Assembly: GCF_003863355.1 (NCBI RefSeq) | Contig: NZ_QQWG01000007.1 | Location: forward strand, 124,001 to 188,000 | Length of the DNA stretch: 64,000 nucleotides | Direction: 5' to 3' | DNA from: Ancylomarina euxina | GTDB taxonomy: Bacteria > Bacteroidota > Bacteroidia > Bacteroidales > Marinifilaceae | Shown: piece by piece, positions 62,612 to 64,000 of the stretch | Numbering within the stretch: the first letter of the stretch is position 1 | Layout of the letters: each line of letters starts with the position of its first letter | The notes under the pieces: model-generated | Seen by the model: only the letters and a program-made list of their open reading frames with translations | Told to the model about the DNA's origin: nothing | Databases searched by the model: none | Position numbers and translations under genes: made by a program

Positions 62612-63625
62612 TTATAATGATTTTCTCCTTATCAAATGAGATTTGTTTTCTATCTGATTATCTTCTTTGTTCAGTACCATACTTGCCAAAAGCTCCCCCA
62701 TCAATTCAAAGTCTGTTGATATGGTTGAAATACCATCAGCCACAACTTCCTTTAAGGGGGTATCATTGTAAGAAATGATTCCTAAATCTACTCCCAGCTC
62801 AAGATTTTCAGACTTCGCCGTTTTCACCAGAGAAACCAGATCCTTATCGGATGGCACAATATACACCTCACCCTTTTGAATTTGATGATGCTTAAGACTC
62901 GAAATCACTTCAGACTCCCATTGATCCTTGTGATTATCGCAGAATTTATTAAAACCTTTCATCTGCCCTAATGGCTCTTTCCCTCCTGGGAAAACCAAAA
63001 ATAGCTTATGATATTTCTTTAGATTATCAATTCCTGAATTTAAAGCAGAAATCATATCCTTTTCAAAATTCTGATAAACCGAGGGGTAATGCTTCACAAG
63101 AGTAACATTGGTTTGGTCTAAAATATAAACCTTATCCTGTGGCAATTGCTTTAGAACAGAATACGCATCGTTAAACTTTGCAGGCATAATTACATAAGAA
63201 GTATAAGCCCCATTACTCGCTTCTATTAAATCTTTAAAGACCTGTCGATTAAAGTGATGAAAATAGATATCAACAACAGCCTGTCCTCTCAAACTCTCAA
63301 GGAATGAATTATAAAGCACTTCCTTAAAAGCATTTAATTCATCAAAAAGTAAGAATATTTTATGCTTAAACTGGGTAACCGTACTCTCTACATAATACCC
63401 CTTACCAGGAACAGATGAGATGACACCACGAGCTTTTAATTCATTAAAAGCAACCAAAACAGTATCTCTCGATAGAGAAAATTCCCTACAAATGGCATTG
63501 ATTGAAGGTAAACGATCTCCTTTATGAATCAAATCAGCTTCAATAGCTTCCAGTAAGGAATTAATCAATTGTTTATATTTGGGAATTCCGGAATCGGTAG
63601 ATATCTTAAAGATTTGATTCAACAT
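62612..63625 (-). CDS. GntR-family regulator with sugar-binding domain
   Basis: 337 residues. Winged helix (about 1-75): KYKQLINSLLEAIEADLIHKGDRLPSINAICREFSLSRDTVLVAFNELKARGVI, quoted as GDRLPSINAICREFSLSRDT. The rest (about 90-335) resembles the periplasmic-binding/LacI type domain, as in AraR. Such regulators release DNA when a sugar binds. Between galK and galM, it most likely senses galactose. It ends with its own terminator. Confidence 0.9.
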   Translation of the reverse strand: MLNQIFKISTDSGIPKYKQLINSLLEAIEADLIHKGDRLPSINAICREFSLSRDTVLVAFNELKARGVISSVPGKGYYVESTVTQFKHKIFLLFDELNAFKEVLYNSFLESLRGQAVVDIYFHHFNRQVFKDLIEASNGAYTSYVIMPAKFNDAYSVLKQLPQDKVYILDQTNVTLVKHYPSVYQNFEKDMISALNSGIDNLKKYHKLFLVFPGGKEPLGQMKGFNKFCDNHKDQWESEVISSLKHHQIQKGEVYIVPSDKDLVSLVKTAKSENLELGVDLGIISYNDTPLKEVVADGISTISTDFELMGELLASMVLNKEDNQIENKSHLIRRKSL

Positions 63626-63702
63626 ATTGACAGTTTAAATTCTCAGGGGTGAGATTGTATTCTTAGAGTAATTATTTGATAATACAAAGATACATTTTTA
63701 AC

Positions 63703-63720
63703 TACAGGTAGCTACCAGTA
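63703..63720. promoter_or_regulatory. candidate gal operator between gntR and galM
   Basis: TACAGGTAGCTACCAGTA: perfect except for one mismatch in each arm, with the 10-bp core GGTAGCTACC fully palindromic. It lies between the divergent gntR and galM genes. Confidence 0.7.
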
Positions 63721-63741
63721 TGATGCAATTAATTTGTATAA

Positions 63742-63749
63742 TATGTTTG
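63742..63749 (+). promoter_or_regulatory. candidate galM -7 element
   Basis: TATGTTTG fits TAnnTTTG. The -33 position (about 63720) abuts the operator, which would allow repression. No clear TTTG there. Confidence 0.4.
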
Positions 63750-63854
63750 ATTACGAAGTTTTTCTTCTAATTTCGGCCTTTAAAAAGATGGAGAATAATT
63801 TTAAAACCATCTCAAAGTTAACATTCTATATATTAAAAACAATACTCTTAACTG

Positions 63855-64000
63855 ATGATTCAAATTCAAGCATTTGCCCATAAAGACAACCATATCAAGC
63901 ATTTTGTTCTTACAAATAATAATGGTATTTGCGCAAAAATCACGAATTACGGAGCCATCCTTACCTCCCTAACACTACCTTTAGAATCAGGAGAGAGAGA
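63855..64000 (+). CDS. galM: aldose 1-epimerase, N-terminal fragment (window edge)
   Basis: The ATG at 63855 opens a frame that runs to the window end (48 codons). FVLTNNNGICAKITNYGAIL is the family's first strand pattern (L-x-N-x-x-G-x2-x-x-x-x-NYGA). The enzyme interconverts alpha- and beta-galactose to feed galactokinase. It is divergent from the gal regulator and separated by a palindromic operator candidate. Confidence 0.8.
   Translation, partial: MIQIQAFAHKDNHIKHFVLTNNNGICAKITNYGAILTSLTLPLESGER

Overview
The window reads as chromosomal DNA of a free-living, probably marine or sediment member of the Bacteroidota. A Marinilabiliales/Marinifilaceae-type organism is my best guess, but this is inference. 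The reasons are low GC content, a TonB-type outer-membrane receptor with a carboxypeptidase-like N-terminal domain, LytS/LytTR signalling, and several promoters of the Bacteroidota form TTTG-N19-21-TAnnTTTG. Shine-Dalgarno sequences are almost absent, except in front of two ribosomal protein genes.

Layout. 1-4.7 kb: the start of an ovoA-like gene, an outer-membrane receptor, an orphan MsrQ-like haem membrane protein and an unknown membrane protein. 5.2-7.8 kb: molybdate uptake operon modABC. 7.9-10 kb: cysteine biosynthesis genes cysE-cysK, preceded by a short ORF with twelve consecutive Cys codons and a terminator-like hairpin, which is very likely a cysteine-sensing attenuator. 10-12.7 kb: a double universal stress protein and the rpsF-rpsR-rplI operon. 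13-20.5 kb: an SDYE-repeat exported protein, a LytS kinase, a second kinase whose catalytic His is Asp, a LytTR regulator, a small secreted protein and a C69 dipeptidase. 20.6-27.4 kb (minus strand): an ISL3 fragment, a porin-cstA pair and a two-component system with a periplasmic-binding sensor. 28-32 kb: a hybrid kinase and a decayed IS1595-type element whose ends are themselves palindromes. 32-37.7 kb: phosphatidylserine decarboxylase, YwbE, carbonic anhydrase, BrnQ, an Old Yellow Enzyme and a double ABM-domain protein. 37.8-45.1 kb: a TetR gene with three palindromic operators, leading a TolC/HlyD/two-ATPase/two-permease export operon that is interrupted by a 187-bp palindromic repeat. 45.3-47.9 kb: a cyclic-nucleotide-gated K+ channel directly followed by a membrane class III nucleotidyl cyclase. 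48-49.3 kb: a NlpC/P60 lipoprotein and three tRNA-Arg(ACG) genes with 3'-end relics. 49.5-58.1 kb: an AsmA-like protein, the retropepsin-like protease/RimK/aspartoacylase trio, a PliI-type lysozyme inhibitor, a pentapeptide-repeat protein and a serine hydrolase. 58.4-64 kb: a galactose locus (Na+/sugar symporter, galT, galK, a GntR-type regulator and the start of galM) with candidate operators.

The strongest leads are (i) the poly-cysteine leader before cysE-cysK, (ii) the cyclase/CNG-channel pair, in which the cyclase has altered purine-specificity and transition-state residues, (iii) canonical Shine-Dalgarno sites only in front of rpsR and rplI, and (iv) the fully readable TetR operator/promoter array. 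All family assignments come from reading the translated sequence by eye; no database search was run.
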